From positions 15,493,001-15,557,000 of the forward strand of contig CM072879.1 in the NCBI GenBank assembly GCA_036937835.1: a stretch of 64,000 bases of DNA, given 5' to 3'. Shown here one piece after another: positions 1 through 13,300 of the stretch. The translations under genes and the position numbers were made by a program. The notes beneath the pieces are model-generated. The model did no database searches. It saw only the letters and a program-made list of their open reading frames with translations, and was not told the DNA's origin. The DNA is from Pampus argenteus. Its lineage: Eukaryota > Chordata > Actinopteri > Scombriformes > Stromateidae. Position 1 is the first letter of the stretch; the number at the start of each line of letters is the position of its first letter.

Positions 1-1251
1 CAGAAACCTCTGAAACGCCACGACCTGTTTGTTTTTATACAGATTAAACAAACATGAAACATGTTAATTAGTAAACTCTACTGGTTACCTGTGAACAGAG
101 CCAGAGCTAGCTGTTTCCAATCTTTATGCTAAGCTAACTAGCTGCTAGCAGTAGCATCATATTTACCACCAGTGGTATCAATCTTCTGATTTAACTCTCC
201 ACCAAAAAAGCGAATAAGAGCATTTCCCAAAACTATTCCTTTACAGGAGATGAAGCTACGAGGGAAGGTGGAGGGGGTGGGGTACCAATACAGACAGTTA
301 TCTGACACGCGCACAGACAGCTGGAGACATGAGACTGACTGATTACAATTGTCTGAACGATTCAGAAGTTTGGTAGTTTGATCTATTTCTATGACACGTC
401 CTCTAACAGCAGAAGAACTAAAGACTCTAAAACAACCACACCGTGTGGGTGATTTCGCCGCATCTTAAGGCAAATTTAACAAGGATGCTTTGTGCTGCGT
501 GAAACCAGCAATAAAACACCACAAAACATCAGACAAAAAAACCAGCAATCAATTATTTTTCCTTCTCTTTACAGACAGGTGATGCAGAAAAACACCCGTC
601 CAAACTGTCTCTGCGAGTGCCAGCCTGAGTGTACATGAACTGGGGGGGCTAACGGGGAGAGGAGGCAGGCTTCCAATGACGGAGGGTTAACCACCACTCT
701 TTACCAAACTGTGCCAAATACAGGAAGAAAACAAAAAAAAACAAAAAACAAAAACAGAGCCATAGGTGAAAACTGATCAAACGTTACACTTTTCTGTTTA
801 GTTTTCCGTCTCGAGTAACAGCCCTGGACATTAAAACGCTTCCTGTTCCTGTCGTGTCATCATTTTCTCATCAGTGTGCTCGTGAAGCAGCAGCATGAAG
901 CCCCTGAATTGTTCAGCTTCTTTTTTTTTTTTTAAACCTCACCCCGTTTTTGGCACTGATGAGTTTGGTAAGGTACGTGCATGGAATCCCAAGTGTGTGT
1001 GTGTGTGTGTGTATGTATGTGCGCGATCATGGCTGTACGTTCTTGTGTCTCGCTCACACTCAAAAAAAACAACTTTACACTTTTGTTTTCATTTGCCCTA
1101 AACTAAACCAAAAATAATACAGTCTTCAGGATGGGGAGGGGACATCTGAACAGCTCTGTAAAAGGCAGGTGGCCTCTCCCCCTTCTGACAATAATTCTTT
1201 CCTGTCTTCTCTCTCTACAAATCCCTCCTCCTCCTCCTCTTCATGTGTCTT
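1..1251 (-). other. csnk2b 3' UTR and left flank
   Basis: No coding exon is recognisable here. The part next to 1251 should be csnk2b 3' UTR. I saw no reverse-strand AATAAA or ATTAAA in this stretch, so the UTR end may lie outside the window or use a variant signal. The stretch holds a dispersed repeat (97-250), A-rich runs near 725-755 and a short TG run near 993-1012. Short open frames here look random. Confidence 0.5.
97..250 (+). repeat. dispersed fish repeat, copy A
   Basis: The core 'tctttatgctaagctaact' is followed by a conserved block that includes 'aaagcgaataag' and 'catttcccaaaactattcc'. The same order of blocks, diverged, recurs at about 38050-38195, showing that this is an interspersed element and not unique sequence. 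I recognise the consensus as a very common percomorph repeat. It carries no coding capacity and I cannot assign it to a named superfamily. Confidence 0.75.
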
Positions 1252-3349
1252 CTAGCGGATGGCCTTGACAGGGCTCTTGAAGCTGGAGGCTGCTTGCAGC
1301 TGCAGCTGGTAGGCCATGGGGTGGATCTTAAACCCGTACAGCCTGGAAAAAGAAGACAGGCGACAAACATCTGTGATCATTTGAAGAAATAGCATTGTTC
1401 TATTTACATGATGTAAAATACGTCAAACAGAAGCTACAAAGCTTAAGTTCAAATAACTAAACATGACACTGTTTACTCAGTGAGCTGTATTATATTTGCT
1501 TTTTGTTTTTAGTCAAACAGGAATATAGATGAATAGCGTGAATGCAGCGATACTCCTCTGCAACACAGTACTAGTCTATGAGGGCAAACCTTTAATTCGA
1601 CCTGCCACACTAACCTTGGGACAAACTGATTGGCGGGCCTCTTGGGCCTGTACTCAGGGTGAACCATGAAGAGCATGTGGGGGAAGCCAGTGCCAAAATA
1701 GGCTCCATCTGTGTGGTGGTGCCTGGAGGACTTGGGTGTGTAGACGTCCATGCACTTGGGGCAGTACAGCTTCACCATGGCCTCTCCTGGGATGTCTGAC
1801 AGGCCTGTGGAGGAAGGAAGTAGTAAGGCGGAAAAGTAATCGGCCATTGTGAATAAATAAATTGCTAGAATAAAAGTAGCACCCAAGATAAATGCACAGT
1901 AGTTATTTAAACAAAGTTTTTACTCACCAATAGGAAGCATAGGCTGATTCTCGCAATACACCCGGGGGCAATAGCCAAAGTCTCCCTGTTGATATTTCTC
2001 CAACTACAAGGAAGAAAATGGATTCAAAGAATATATAATAATATTATTAAGTTGGGAGTGTTTACAAGAAAGATCATATGAAGTATATGCGAGGTTGGAC
2101 ACACAATAGTTTTTAAATACATTGTTTTTGAAAGTCTTCTGAAAACACACTTTGTCTCTAAAAATCTACAATTTCAGGTTCTACTAACAAATTTTTTCCT
2201 TAGAATCTGTTTTATTTATCAAGCGTGTGAAGAATGTGTCTCGTCGTTTACTCCCACAAACGCAACATAGAAGAATAAAAAAATAGAACAAAAGTAAGGT
2301 AATAGTGAATTATACAAAGTAATATAAACATTTAAATTCATAATACATTTACAGAATGTAGTGTTTAGACACGCTGTAAATAATTTTCAATAACAGCGTC
2401 CTTAACGCTAGGTGATGCAGCAGGCGCCTACCATCTGTGCGATGCCTCGGTTAGTGAGGATGTAGCGTGCGTGGATGAGGCCGTACAGCATCTCAGCTGC
2501 CTGCTCTATCAGGTCACTCTGGTTGGGATTATCTTCCAGCTCCTCATCTAAGAAGACACAAATAACACTGTTTCTGACAGTCGAAAGAAACGAATGAGGA
2601 AGACTTTCAAAAAAGGAGCACGACAGAGAGAACGTGCTTTGTTTTTATTCAAGAATAGGAACATATTGTAACAGTTTTCATAGTGTAACACATCAATGGA
2701 TCTTTGAAAAGGGGCATAAAACAAAGACAACAGGATCCTCTAAAGAAGCCTGAAGAGAACCTGCAAGAAGACAGATGATTTTAAAAACCTGTGCTGCCAT
2801 CTGTTGTAATGATCAGAGGAAGGAGCAACACAAGCAGGCACAACACAACCTCAAAAGAAAAGAAACACCTGCTGCTCTTTTAATCTTCCCTCTTGATCTG
2901 TGCTGCTCACGAAGATGCAACATTTAGTCTCAGCATTTGTTTGTTTTATAATTGTTTACTGCTCCTCCATTGATATAACATTTAGGATGTGTAAGTGTAA
3001 CAAACAGACCTGGTTCAAGGTCCAGGATCATGTCCAGGGCCTGGCGGTAGTGGGGAACCTGCTCATTGAGCCCCGTCAGGTTGAACTTGTCCTGGATATA
3101 GTCTTCATCCACCTGACAGATGAGAAAAAAAGAAAAAAAAAGATTTGGTGAGAACTTTGTTGAATGTTTTATAGTTTTGCCAGACAACAAGTTCAGCTTT
3201 TAAATTAACTTAATTTTGATACATGTCTACCTGGATGAGAATAAATAGGCTTACACAGTTCATCTGTGACAACTTACCTCACAAAAAAACTCATTTCCCC
3301 TCAGGCCACAGAACCAGGAGATCCATGACACTTCCTCTGAACTGCTCAT
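1252..3349 (-). CDS. csnk2b: casein kinase II subunit beta
   Basis: Regulatory subunit of protein kinase CK2. Its dimer bridges two catalytic alpha subunits and tunes substrate choice in nucleus and cytoplasm. Six coding exons on the reverse strand: 3278-3349, 3010-3112, 2432-2547, 1928-2003, 1615-1804, 1252-1342. They total 648 nt, giving 215 residues, the same length as human CSNK2B, and every junction keeps frame. The protein starts [20 protein letters not shown] and has the acidic loop [12 protein letters not shown] near residue 59. The Cys4 zinc finger lies in CPRVYC and CPKC (about residues 109-140) and mediates dimerisation. The C-terminus FKSPVKAIR differs from the human tail by a conservative change. 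The start is certain from homology. A noncoding first exon probably lies upstream, with donor near 3937. prrc2a follows upstream in the same orientation. Nothing suggests damage. Confidence 0.98.
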
Positions 3350-3936
3350 CTCTGAAGACCTTTAAAAGAAAGATGGAGACATCAACACTGTATATACAAC
3401 AAGTCTGAGTCTCAAAATGTTAATGCCTGCAGCTGGTTGGAGTTTACTTTAATATATATATAATATACATATTGTTTACATATATATAAGGAAGTTATTG
3501 GCAAAAACAAATACCATGTAAGCATAATATTCTGTCAACACAAGAAATAACTTTGCTATAAAGGAAATAGTGACCGGTCAAACCTGATGAAGGCTAGGCT
3601 AACTGGCTAGCTAACGTTATCTTTTCAACGCTGTTAAGTTAGCCGCTGCAGTATAAAAATAACTTTGAATCCGTCAAAAAAAACAACGTGCTTAATTCGT
3701 GGTAAATCCAACTTTAAAACATATAGTGTAGTTATACGCGACAACAAACTGTTAATGTAACCAATTTTTAGCATGCTAAGCTACAACCCGTTAGCTGTAA
3801 CCCCTCAACATGAAATTCAATATGGCGCATCGCTTGAAATAGGCCTCATGAAGAAGATCAGCGCTTTCTGTTGAAAGCCTGAGCCTCTGCTGTTAAACGT
3901 CTGAGTACAGTCGGGTGAGTACGTCTATCAGCTTAC

Positions 3937-4100
3937 CCGGTTTTCAACTTTTATGCTACTGTAAAATCCAACAGAACAAAATGTTTAGCGATCTCACGGG
4001 TGTAAATAAGATGGACACCACCTCCCAGCTCACTGCTAACGTTTTCTTCTTCGTCTGGTGTCTCGTCGGCAGGATGCTGCGCAGATTGTGCGCGTGCTGC
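3937..4100 (-). promoter_or_regulatory. probable csnk2b noncoding first exon and promoter
   Basis: On the reverse strand a good donor (CCGG|GTAAGC) sits at 3937/3936, upstream of the coding exon whose 5' acceptor is near 3360. This fits the untranslated first exon usual in CSNK2B. The surroundings (3590-4100) are relatively CpG-rich, with AACGTT palindromes at 3613 and 4038. A forward-strand donor-like sequence (GGTGAGTA) also lies at about 3914, so strand is not proven. The transcription start was not located. Confidence 0.4.
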
Positions 4101-4345
4101 CACCCAACGTTTAATGTGGGTATTACATATTCTTTAAAAGGTTTAAAATTGTTCTTAAAAACAACAGTTAGATGCCCGTATGAAGACGAAAAGAGGTTTT
4201 CCTCCTATTCATACTTGATTCATTCTGAAGCTTCGAATTATCTTCAATCAAACTTTTGAATAAAATTGTCTTTTTGATTGATTGCAAACAACACTAAACC
4301 AGAAAATCAAACAGTTTGGTTTCCTTTTCGTCTTTTCTCTATATA

Positions 4346-4615
4346 TTTATTATGGCTGCATTTTATTCAGATGTGTCACTGTTATAGTGGATCATGTATG
4401 GATTCCTGGTGCTATCTATCTACATAGACTTGTCATTAATGTTATTTACACCTGTGCTTTTTTCTGTTATGATGTGAAAATGTCTGCAGTGAAAACAGGG
4501 TGTGTTGAAGTATAAAATATTCCTCTTAATCTCAGAAAAATGAGACAATGCAATTACATTTTCCATTAAATCAAAAGTAGTTTATTTTACTTTGCCTTCT
4601 CTGTATAACTTTATT
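4346..4615 (-). terminator. cluster of poly(A) signals, probable prrc2a 3' end
   Basis: TTTATT (reverse-strand AATAAA) occurs at 4610-4615, 4581-4586, 4362-4367 and 4346-4351. The first of these met downstream of the prrc2a stop is 4610-4615, implying a 3' UTR of about 2.8 kb. The putative csnk2b first exon begins a few hundred bases further on, so the two same-strand genes are closely packed. Confidence 0.45.
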
Positions 4616-5359
4616 ATAATAAGACACTTCTCTGCTTGTACATTGCTCCCTTGAACTAAAAATGGCAACATTTGTTTGTGGGAATGTAAGTTGGGGTAGA
4701 CAAAACTTAGATACATACCAATATACATACATGTGTGTATATTACGGTTCCATTAATAAAACCATAAATGCTAAAAAAAAAAAAACCAAACAAAAAAAAA
4801 AAAGAAAAAACAGTTTGAACCACTCCAGGTACCTTGGTAATGCTGGAAACACAGTACAATCTTTTGAGTAATTTTCTGGAATACACTACTTTTGTTTTCT
4901 TTTAACATGGGTACATACAATAATGCGCACGTCAACAGTAAGAGTTAAGGAGGGATGAAGGACTCTTTGAGCCAGTGTTAAGTGTACAGCTATTGATGTA
5001 TAAACCAGTAACAGGCAAGGCAAGCTGCACGCATGGGTGTGTGTGTTCATGCTTAGAAGAAGTCAGTGAAAATAATAATGTCCAACTTCACTTGCCTGCT
5101 TAATAATGTATGCTTTAAAAAAAACAAAAAAAAAAACTGGTGAAGTTCTCCATAGCATGTTCTTCACTTGGATGATGAACATATACACACAGCTGAATGT
5201 ATCTAGGTGGATGTATTTAAGAAACAGTAGAATTGTCTTAATAATATTGGTTAACTCAAGTGTGGGCAAACAAGGCAGAAAGTGCTTGCCATTCGTGTTA
5301 CACTCTGGTCCCCACCCCTTCCCCAAGTTATAACACAGACACCAGAAAATTCACACATG

Positions 5360-5394
<35 letters not shown>

Positions 5395-7376
5395 AATCAT
5401 CAAATGCCCTACTCACAACATCCCAGAGACGATCTTTAAACTGTTTTCAGTAAACAAACAAACCCCAACTTACAGCAGTGACAGAATTGATGCAGATGAG
5501 TATATCGATTTAGTTCACCCTTTGGATGTTGTCGCCGGTCATTTTTTCAAGCTGTGTGCCATTTTGTGTCTTTTTATATGAGATACAAAGTATGTTTACA
5601 AGTGTGTTATCTTACATCAATCCAAATATTTCCCGAACACTCAAGGTCAGCATTATTTGTTGCGAGTGACTTCTTGGAAACCGTGTGGTGAACTGTAGAA
5701 AGGTGACTTGCTTGTTGTTGTTTTTTTTTGTTTTTGTTGTTTTTTTGTGTGGTCACCCTCTCAGCATAGTCCTGAATTCAGTTCGTTTTGGGCTTCTGGG
5801 TTGCCACCGTGTACTGACACAGCCAATCCAAGAGCACACACACACTTTGAAAATACTTCCTCAGACAAGGAGCTCTTGGTAGTCCTTCATGGTGTGAGGA
5901 GTCTCCCAATGAGCACCAGAATGCATCAGAGGAGGTGTAATAGTACAATACTCGGCCTAGCTCTGTACTCTGGGCCCAGACAGAGTACCTGTCCTGTTGC
6001 ATCACATGTAACGTGCCCAATAACAAAAACACAAAGAAAGAAAGGAAAAAAAAAAAACAGCAAACATGGATTTGTTATACTACAAGGAGTGCTTATTCAG
6101 TTACCTATTGAAGCATAAACAATTTTATGAAAGTCAAAAATCTTTTTTTTTTTTTTTTTCCTATCATGACCTACATTTTCATTAAACTAATTTTCCCCTA
6201 ACAAGACAGGCGTTTCACCTTGAGGGAGGAAAAAAAGTGTTTCTATAAAAATGGATGTCACTGAGGAAATGGTCATTAAAATAAAACCATCAAGCTAACA
6301 ATACAGTCCTCATAAGGTAAACAAAACCCATGAATGAGACTGAGGAAGTAAAACTAGCTATTGACCCTGGGGGGGAAACTTTCTGCAGTGTGCAGAACAT
6401 TTCTGCAGGTAAAGAAGATGCTATGATGAGGCTGAAAAAGCAGAGACACTGATAGTAAAGACAAATCAATCTAAGTGTATGTGAGCAGTAGTACTTCAAT
6501 GGGTCTAATCACAGTAATCAGAGACTTACTTTGCGGGAGACCAAAAAGTCAGCAAAAAGAGTATTTGGGAAATTTAGTAAAAAGGTATTTTTAATGACCT
6601 GCTTTGTATAAGAAAAATTACACACCCCTAATATTTCTCAGAGGCTGAAACTGAACTGACACAAGGCCCAAAGAAAGAAAGAAAAAAAAAAAAAGACAGA
6701 AGAAAAAAAAAACATTTTATGGTACATTGTTCTGGTTAAAAGATGAAGCTGCACTCTTTCCCTTTGTGAGGGAAGTAATGCAGAACTGCACTACTCAATA
6801 CCACCAAAGGCCAAAGTGTGGTAGAAATATACACAGGTACATAAATATAAAAATTAGCCCAATCCAAACATTTTGCCAAGTTAATCCCACGTTCATTTTT
6901 CACCCACATCTGCATGTGTTCCATGTTAAAATATGTCATATTGTGCTTGTTTATGCAAGTGTGTGTGTGTTTGTGTATTTATGCTCATGTATATATGTGT
7001 GTGTGTATTTATGTGAATGTCTTCTGTCAAAACGACGTGCCCCTCCATTGCAGAACCACATGCTTGTCAAATCCAACTGGGGGTAAGGTTCTTCAGGGAA
7101 GGTAAAGGGGCAACTTAGAGAGCAAGACAGAACAAACGGAGAAATTTACAATAACGGACGGTAGATAGTAGATTGATGCGAGGGGGGGGGATAAGGTGAC
7201 CGGGGTGGGGGGCAGCTAAAGTGAATACCATCTCCATATACTGTACAATGCACTAATATGTTTAGGGATGCAAACATGAAATAAAGCCATGAAACAATGA
7301 TCAAAAAGGGATTAAAATGTAAGAGGTGGGTTTTTATCGTGGGTGGCGTTCATCAGAAATGTTTTGAAATATTTCA
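4616..7376 (-). other. prrc2a 3' UTR (inferred)
   Basis: AT-rich noncoding stretch between the prrc2a stop and the first downstream AATAAA on that strand. It contains A-runs (4773-4810, 6046-6056, 6144-6160, 6678-6715), a CA microsatellite (5363-5390) and TG-rich stretches (6957-7017). Open frames are short and compositionally biased. I looked here for the mammalian PRRC2A C-terminal exons and saw none. Confidence 0.5.
5363..5390 (+). repeat. CA microsatellite
   Basis: Pure CA dinucleotide run of about 28 bp inside the inferred prrc2a 3' UTR. Confidence 0.9.
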
Positions 7377-10300
7377 TCACTTCCTATTTTTCGGAGAGGG
7401 CCAGTTGCCCCGCTTCTCCCCACGGTTACCACCTCCGTTGCCAGGCCCACCAGAGCCGCCACCGGGTGGGCCACGTGGGCCTCTTCCTCCCCCTCCACCT
7501 CCCGCTCCTCCAGTGTTGACCCTCCGGTTCTGTCGCTCCATGCCAGGACGCTGGCTTGAAAAGCTTCTTTTATTAGCAGCAGGCTCTTTTCCTGCCATCT
7601 CTCGCTCGACCACGCCTCCTCCACCTCCGCTGCCCCCTCCTCCCCTTCCCATGTGGTGGTGATGGTGAGAAGAATATGACTTCCCTCCTCCCTCCCTGTC
7701 TCTGAACTCTGTGAAGTCGCTGCTCTCGGAGGCCGTCTCCCACTCCTCGTTGGCCTGGTCCGAGTTCTGGTTGGTGAAGTCGGGGGACTTTGCTCCATGG
7801 CTGTGGTGGTGCTGTGGGTGGGTTTGCCCAGCATTGCCCTGGTTGTAGTGGTGATGGTGGTGGCTGTTTACGTTGCCGAGATGCCCACCACCACTGTTAT
7901 TGTTGGCTGTTAGTGTGGCGTTGTGGTTAGCATTTTGGGCACTGCCTGTCATGGGAGCAGAGATAGGGGCTCCGTTACTGTCCTGGACTGAATTCAGGGA
8001 AGGAGAGGAGGGCCTTCCTCCCCCAATGACCCCCACGCCTCCATTGATGCGTGCAGCATTCTCTCGCTCCTTAAGTCTCCGGAAGCGGGGTGGCTTGTCC
8101 TGCTGATGCTGGGATCGGCCATGGCGCCGACGTCTGGGCGGTCGTTCAAACCCACCTGGAGGGAAGCCACGATTAGCAGGAAGAGGGACTGAATTTGGCC
8201 CTGCAGAGTTTGATGTAGGGTTGGTTGAAGCTTGCTGGGTGACAACCCCACCATTTTCAGTGGAACCTAGAGTGGCAGGAGTTACTGAAGACAAAGACGG
8301 TTGAGAGGGGTTGGACCCCTGACTTTGAGCTTGACTTCCAGCAGCTATCTTGTCTTTCTTCTCGCCACTATTGCCTCCCCGGCTCAAGTCTTTGGGCCCA
8401 GAGGTTTGTGCCGGGGCTTGCTGCTTCCGCACTGAGACTGATGGCTTGGAGGACCCACCGTGAGAGGCTGAGTTGGGTCCAACCCTGTGTCCCCCAGGTG
8501 TTCCTCCAACATTGCCACTACTCCTGTAGATGTTTCCTCCTCCACTACCTCCACCCCTGCCCCTCCTCGAGGGCACACCCCTGGGGGTGAAGACTCGGGC
8601 CTGTGAACCTCTGGGTGGTGCAGATGAAATGTTGCCGCTGCCAGTGGTGTTGGCATTATCAGAGCCATTCTTGGTGTTCGGCTTCTGGTGGTCTTCCTTG
8701 TCTGAGTGACCGAGGTCACTTGCACCACTCTCACTGCCAGTCTCTGAGCCTCTCTCCCTCCTCCTCTTGGGGATTTCTTCATACTCTGAACCCTCACTGC
8801 GGGTTTCACTCCGATTCCTGGCTCTGGCTGGATTGTGCTGGGACCGGTCTTGACCATGCCTGCCACCCGTCCCTTCGCCTTTGGACTCCTGGTGGTGCCC
8901 ACTGGGAACAGATGAGCGGTAGTCTCTACCACTCCTACCACCCATTCTGCCTCGACCACCACCACCAGGTCCCGCACTAGCTGTGTAGGTGCCCCGGAAA
9001 CCACGGCCACGCCCGTAGAACTCCCCACCTCGTCCACGACTGCCTCTGCCACCTTTGGAAGGGACTCCATGGTGGTGGGGGTTGCTGCCTCCTCTCTCAA
9101 AGGAGCGGTCTCTGTCCCTTCTGGACCCTGAAAATCCTGAAGAAGTGATGTCTACATCTTTGGGTCCTCTGCCTGGCCCTCCCCCACCTCCTCCAGAGGA
9201 CCGTTCTTTTCCTCCATTCCTGGGTTTGGCTGACTGGGTAGACTCTTCTTTACCAGATGGAGCTGAAGTGTTCTGGGAGATGGAGGAAGCTTCCTGCTTC
9301 ATGGAGCTAGGTTGGCCACCATCTTGTTCTTTATCTTTTCCAAAGCCTTGACTTGTTTTTTCTCCTCCATCAATTTCTCCTTCTCTCTTCATCTCTTTCA
9401 GCACTGGTTTCTTGATTGGACCAGCCCTCTTGTTGGCATTGCTGCCTCCTGTCTGGCTGGAGGGTTTGTGGTCTGATGAAGTGTTGGAAGAGTCATCCCC
9501 TCCACGGGAATTGTTCCCACCTCCTGCATTGTTGGCCCTCCGACCATGAGAGGACGCCCCACCCATATTGCTGCTGCCAGGCCGTGGGCCCCACTGGGTC
9601 TCTGTCTTATGCTCCCTCCCCCCTCTTTGGTTTGACTTTGAATGGGGAGGATGATGCTGATGCTGATGCTGCTGCTGCTGAGGCTGAGTATGACTGCCAT
9701 GTTGAGCAGGAGGTGGACTCGAGGTCATTGAGGAATGGGGAGCATATGCCGGGCCGGTTTTTTCCTGTTTCACATGGCTGCTAGTGCCAGTGCTGTTACC
9801 GAGACTGTGCCCGATACCAGTTTCACTCTCTCTGTGAGATGCGTGATGATGCAGGGCAGTTTTGACATTCCCATCTTCTCTGGCAGAAGTGGAGGAGGCC
9901 GAGGAAGAACATGAAGATGAGAGGGAGGGTTGGTGAAGTGGGGGAGAGGAATCTGTCTTCTTGGCAGGGGCCTCAGCAACCCTGTCGCGGCTGTTCTCTT
10001 GCTTATGGGGGTGAAGAGGGAAGTGAGGCTGCTGAGGGTGATGGCTGTGATGGTGGTGAAGGTGAGAATTGCTCTCAACAGGAGGGAGGTCTGCACGACC
10101 ATTGCGATCGTAGTGAGGGTGTGGGGCTCCCCATATCTGACCCTGCTGAGATCCTCGGGGGGGCCCTTCATCCTGATGGGTGAAGCTATGTGGATGGTTT
10201 CCCCTTTCACCAGCCCTTTGTGGCTGCTGATGAGGAGGCATCCTTGCACCTTGGTCGGGGAAGTTGCTGTAGTTGCCTCTCCCACTCATGTAGTGGTGAG

Positions 10301-13300
10301 GGTGGTGGCTGCCACCCTGGGTGCCAACTTGAGTGCCAACTGGTGGTGGGGTCTGATTGGATGTCCCGGAGCTAGTGCTGGGCTGCTGGATGGGTCCCAA
10401 TCCACCCTCTCGCATGCGGTGTGGCGGAGTGTCACTCCTAAGACAAAGAAGATTGTAAATACATAATTAAACACACATAATAAACAATCACATCCAATTA
10501 AACAGCCCTGCAACAAATTCTCTCATTAATAAGTTTATAATAAGGTTTTTAGTATGACAATAAATGTAACAAACACTATAAAGCATGACAAGAAAGAATA
10601 GTAAAGCTCAATGCACAATGATTTCTGCATCATACATTATTTTGCCGCCCACACACTAACTGGTATCCATACCTGGGTCCTTTGGCCACATCGTCATCCT
10701 CCAGCGCCTGCTTCTGCCTCAGTGGTGAGGTTAGACCACGACCCTCCCCTCCACCAGGGAATACCTCCGGCCCCCAGGCCAACTTAGGATCCATAGGGGG
10801 GGTCCCACGGTGAGGGTGCCCTGGATGCTGTTGCTGCCTGTCAAAGGGGTCTGAACCAGATCCCCCTGAATCAGACCGCTCACGCCCAATAAGCCCTGTG
10901 ACACAGTAGGATTTTTTTTTTTTTTTTTAATGACCATATCCAAACAGATATTGCAACATTTAATGTCTGATGGGCACTCTATCAGGGTTCAAACGATTAC
11001 AGTAATCACTTCAACCTGATAGTCACTGCAGTGGCTCACCATACAATCAGAACTATGCTGAATGCAGAAATAAAAAGTATTATTTAATCTATTTAGATTT
11101 CAGTGATAATAACATATCCTCTCACCAGATGGGTGCATGCTGGCTGAATAATAGTCCATAGGAGGAGGACGGCCTTGCATCATGCGGGGGTCCATGTACG
11201 GCATCATCATCCAGCGAGGGTCAAAATTCATTGGCAGAGGTGGGGGTCGAACCATATTGCTGGGTTGATACAGTGGTCCACCCTGCTTAGGTCCAGGCCC
11301 TGGCTGGGGTGTTGAACCTGGTGAAGGACCCTGTGGAGGCTGCGGCTGGGGAGACAGCTGGCTCTGGGATGCCTGGCTGTGCTGCTGCTGCTGCTGCTGC
11401 CACTGTTGCTGCTGCTTCAGGAGCTGCTCCTAAAGAGAAATCATGTCAAAATAAAAGCATGGCAGTCAGGATGGTAAAGAAGAGAATTATCAAGAGGACT
11501 TATGTAGACACACAGTATTGGTACCTAGCTCCTTTTATATCATTGTGGTCGTTTTTTTCAGAGGTCAGAAATAATTCCTTGTGGAATGCTCATGAAAGTA
11601 AGTGGTCATCATTAAACTTAGAGTTTAGTCTGAATATAACATTTAGTATTCAAAGATCAAGCAACACCTGTAATTAGGACAACAGACAAGAACAAAGGCG
11701 AACCTGTTGCTGCCTCTGAAAACGAGGTGGAAGAGACTTCTGGTACTTTGAGTAACCCTGGGCAGGGGGACCACTGGCTTGACGACCTGCTCCTCCTCCG
11801 ATATTCTCAATCTTCACTGGGTCGACTCCTCTTTCACCTCCACTCCCTGCACGAATACGAGGACTGCCGGTGGTCTCCTCCTTAGTCTCTCCTGGTAAAG
11901 GTACCTCCAGGGTGGGTTGCTGTGGCTGTGACACAGCAGGCTGGGGACACTGTTGGGTTTCTGAATCAGGAAAGACAGTCGTTGGATTGAATCAAGGGCT
12001 TTAATCAAAAGATGGAAGCTTTATTTGAACTGCCATGTGTTAATAATCTAAATGATTCAGACCAGTCATCACTGATCATGTGTAAACTCACCTGCGCTGG
12101 AGTCATAGCTGCTGTTGCTGCTGGCTCGCTGTCTGTCACCGACTCCAGGACCTGTCCCCGTCTGCACAACCAGCACCGGAGGCTCCTCGGTGTCTACACA
12201 TGGGGATGGGGGCTGGCTGATGTTGGGGGAGGAGGCAGAGGCTGACAAAGATGGACTAGGGCTGCCAGCTGTGGCAGCTGTAGAGTTTCCATCAAGGCTG
12301 GGGGATTTACTGTTGCCACCACTACCTCCCACGTTGCTGCCCTGCTGCTGTTGCTGCTTCTCATCCAGCCTTTTCAGCTTCTCAGCACAGGCAGCACGTC
12401 TCTCCTCCTCCATCCTACGTTCTTCCTCCTCACGCCGTCGACGGGCTCGCTCCACAGCAGCAGAGATCTCAGTGGAGGATTGCTTCCTGCGCTGTCGCCA
12501 AGTCTCATCCTCATCCTCCCCTTGGGCCCCATGGACCAGGAGGCCAGGCTGGGAAGGAGGGCTTGGGCCTCCTGCTGCTGGCTGTTGCTGGGTGGGGCCA
12601 GGTTTTGCAGGGCCTAGGGGGGCACCCTGGTTGTGGGGCCGGTCCTGAATAAAGTGCGTTAGAAAAATATGAAGCTCTATTATGCAGTTTTCAACTATAC
12701 AGAGGACACCCTTGCAATCTTGTTGAGCGAAATGTCCTACCAATGATTGCATCCAACTATAATAAAACGTATATGAAAAAAAACTTAAAACTAAAGACGA
12801 CTATATGATGTAACATCTGTGGGCGTGGATGGGACAATGATAGAAATGATTTGTCTATGAGGCCTTATCAGGATGTCTACCTGTCGATAAAAGGAGTAGG
12901 ACCCTTGTCCGAGGAGCGGCCCAGGTGGGGGGGAGGGCTGCTCCCGGGGACCACCCAATCCAGGCCTGCGCCCCTGTATACAGGCAGACACATTTAGCCA
13001 TGCTCCACCACGATAATCTACACTGACAAATACAGACATACACACACACACACACACACACACACTAACACATCTCTGCCCACAAACCTTTCACAAATTG
13101 TCCTATATTGTAAAATTTGGACTTTCCATCTTTCCACAGCATGACAACGGCCTGTCTGGGCAAACCCTATTGCCTACAGCTTAGCACACTACCTGGTAGT
13201 TGGGTGGTGCTCCCTGTCCGCTCCAGCCACTGCCTCCCTCCTCGGCCCATCCTGGCTTACTGGAGGGGGGTTGGGGGCCATTGTCAGCATTAGCAGGAGG

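Noticed and set aside
3915..4259. Forward-strand 114-residue frame near the csnk2b start
   Set aside because: No homology is seen, and it overlaps the likely csnk2b first exon and promoter. The nearby GGTGAGTA alone does not make a gene.
4100..7376. Possible C-terminal prrc2a exons
   Set aside because: I read the reverse strand for the Pro-rich C-terminus and the FRLDQVIHSNP segment of mammalian PRRC2A and saw neither. A database search would be needed to exclude a diverged exon.
8384..10466. Long frames on both strands overlapping the prrc2a last exon (for example 8384-9100 reverse, 9930-10466 forward)
   Set aside because: They are off-frame readings of a GC-rich, low-complexity coding exon. 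They match no family, and the prrc2a frame carries the conserved motifs.
12069..12648. Forward-strand frame 12115-12648 opposite prrc2a exon 12
   Set aside because: It is antisense to a strongly conserved R/E-rich exon, and its Ser/Leu-rich content is what the complement of such codons produces.
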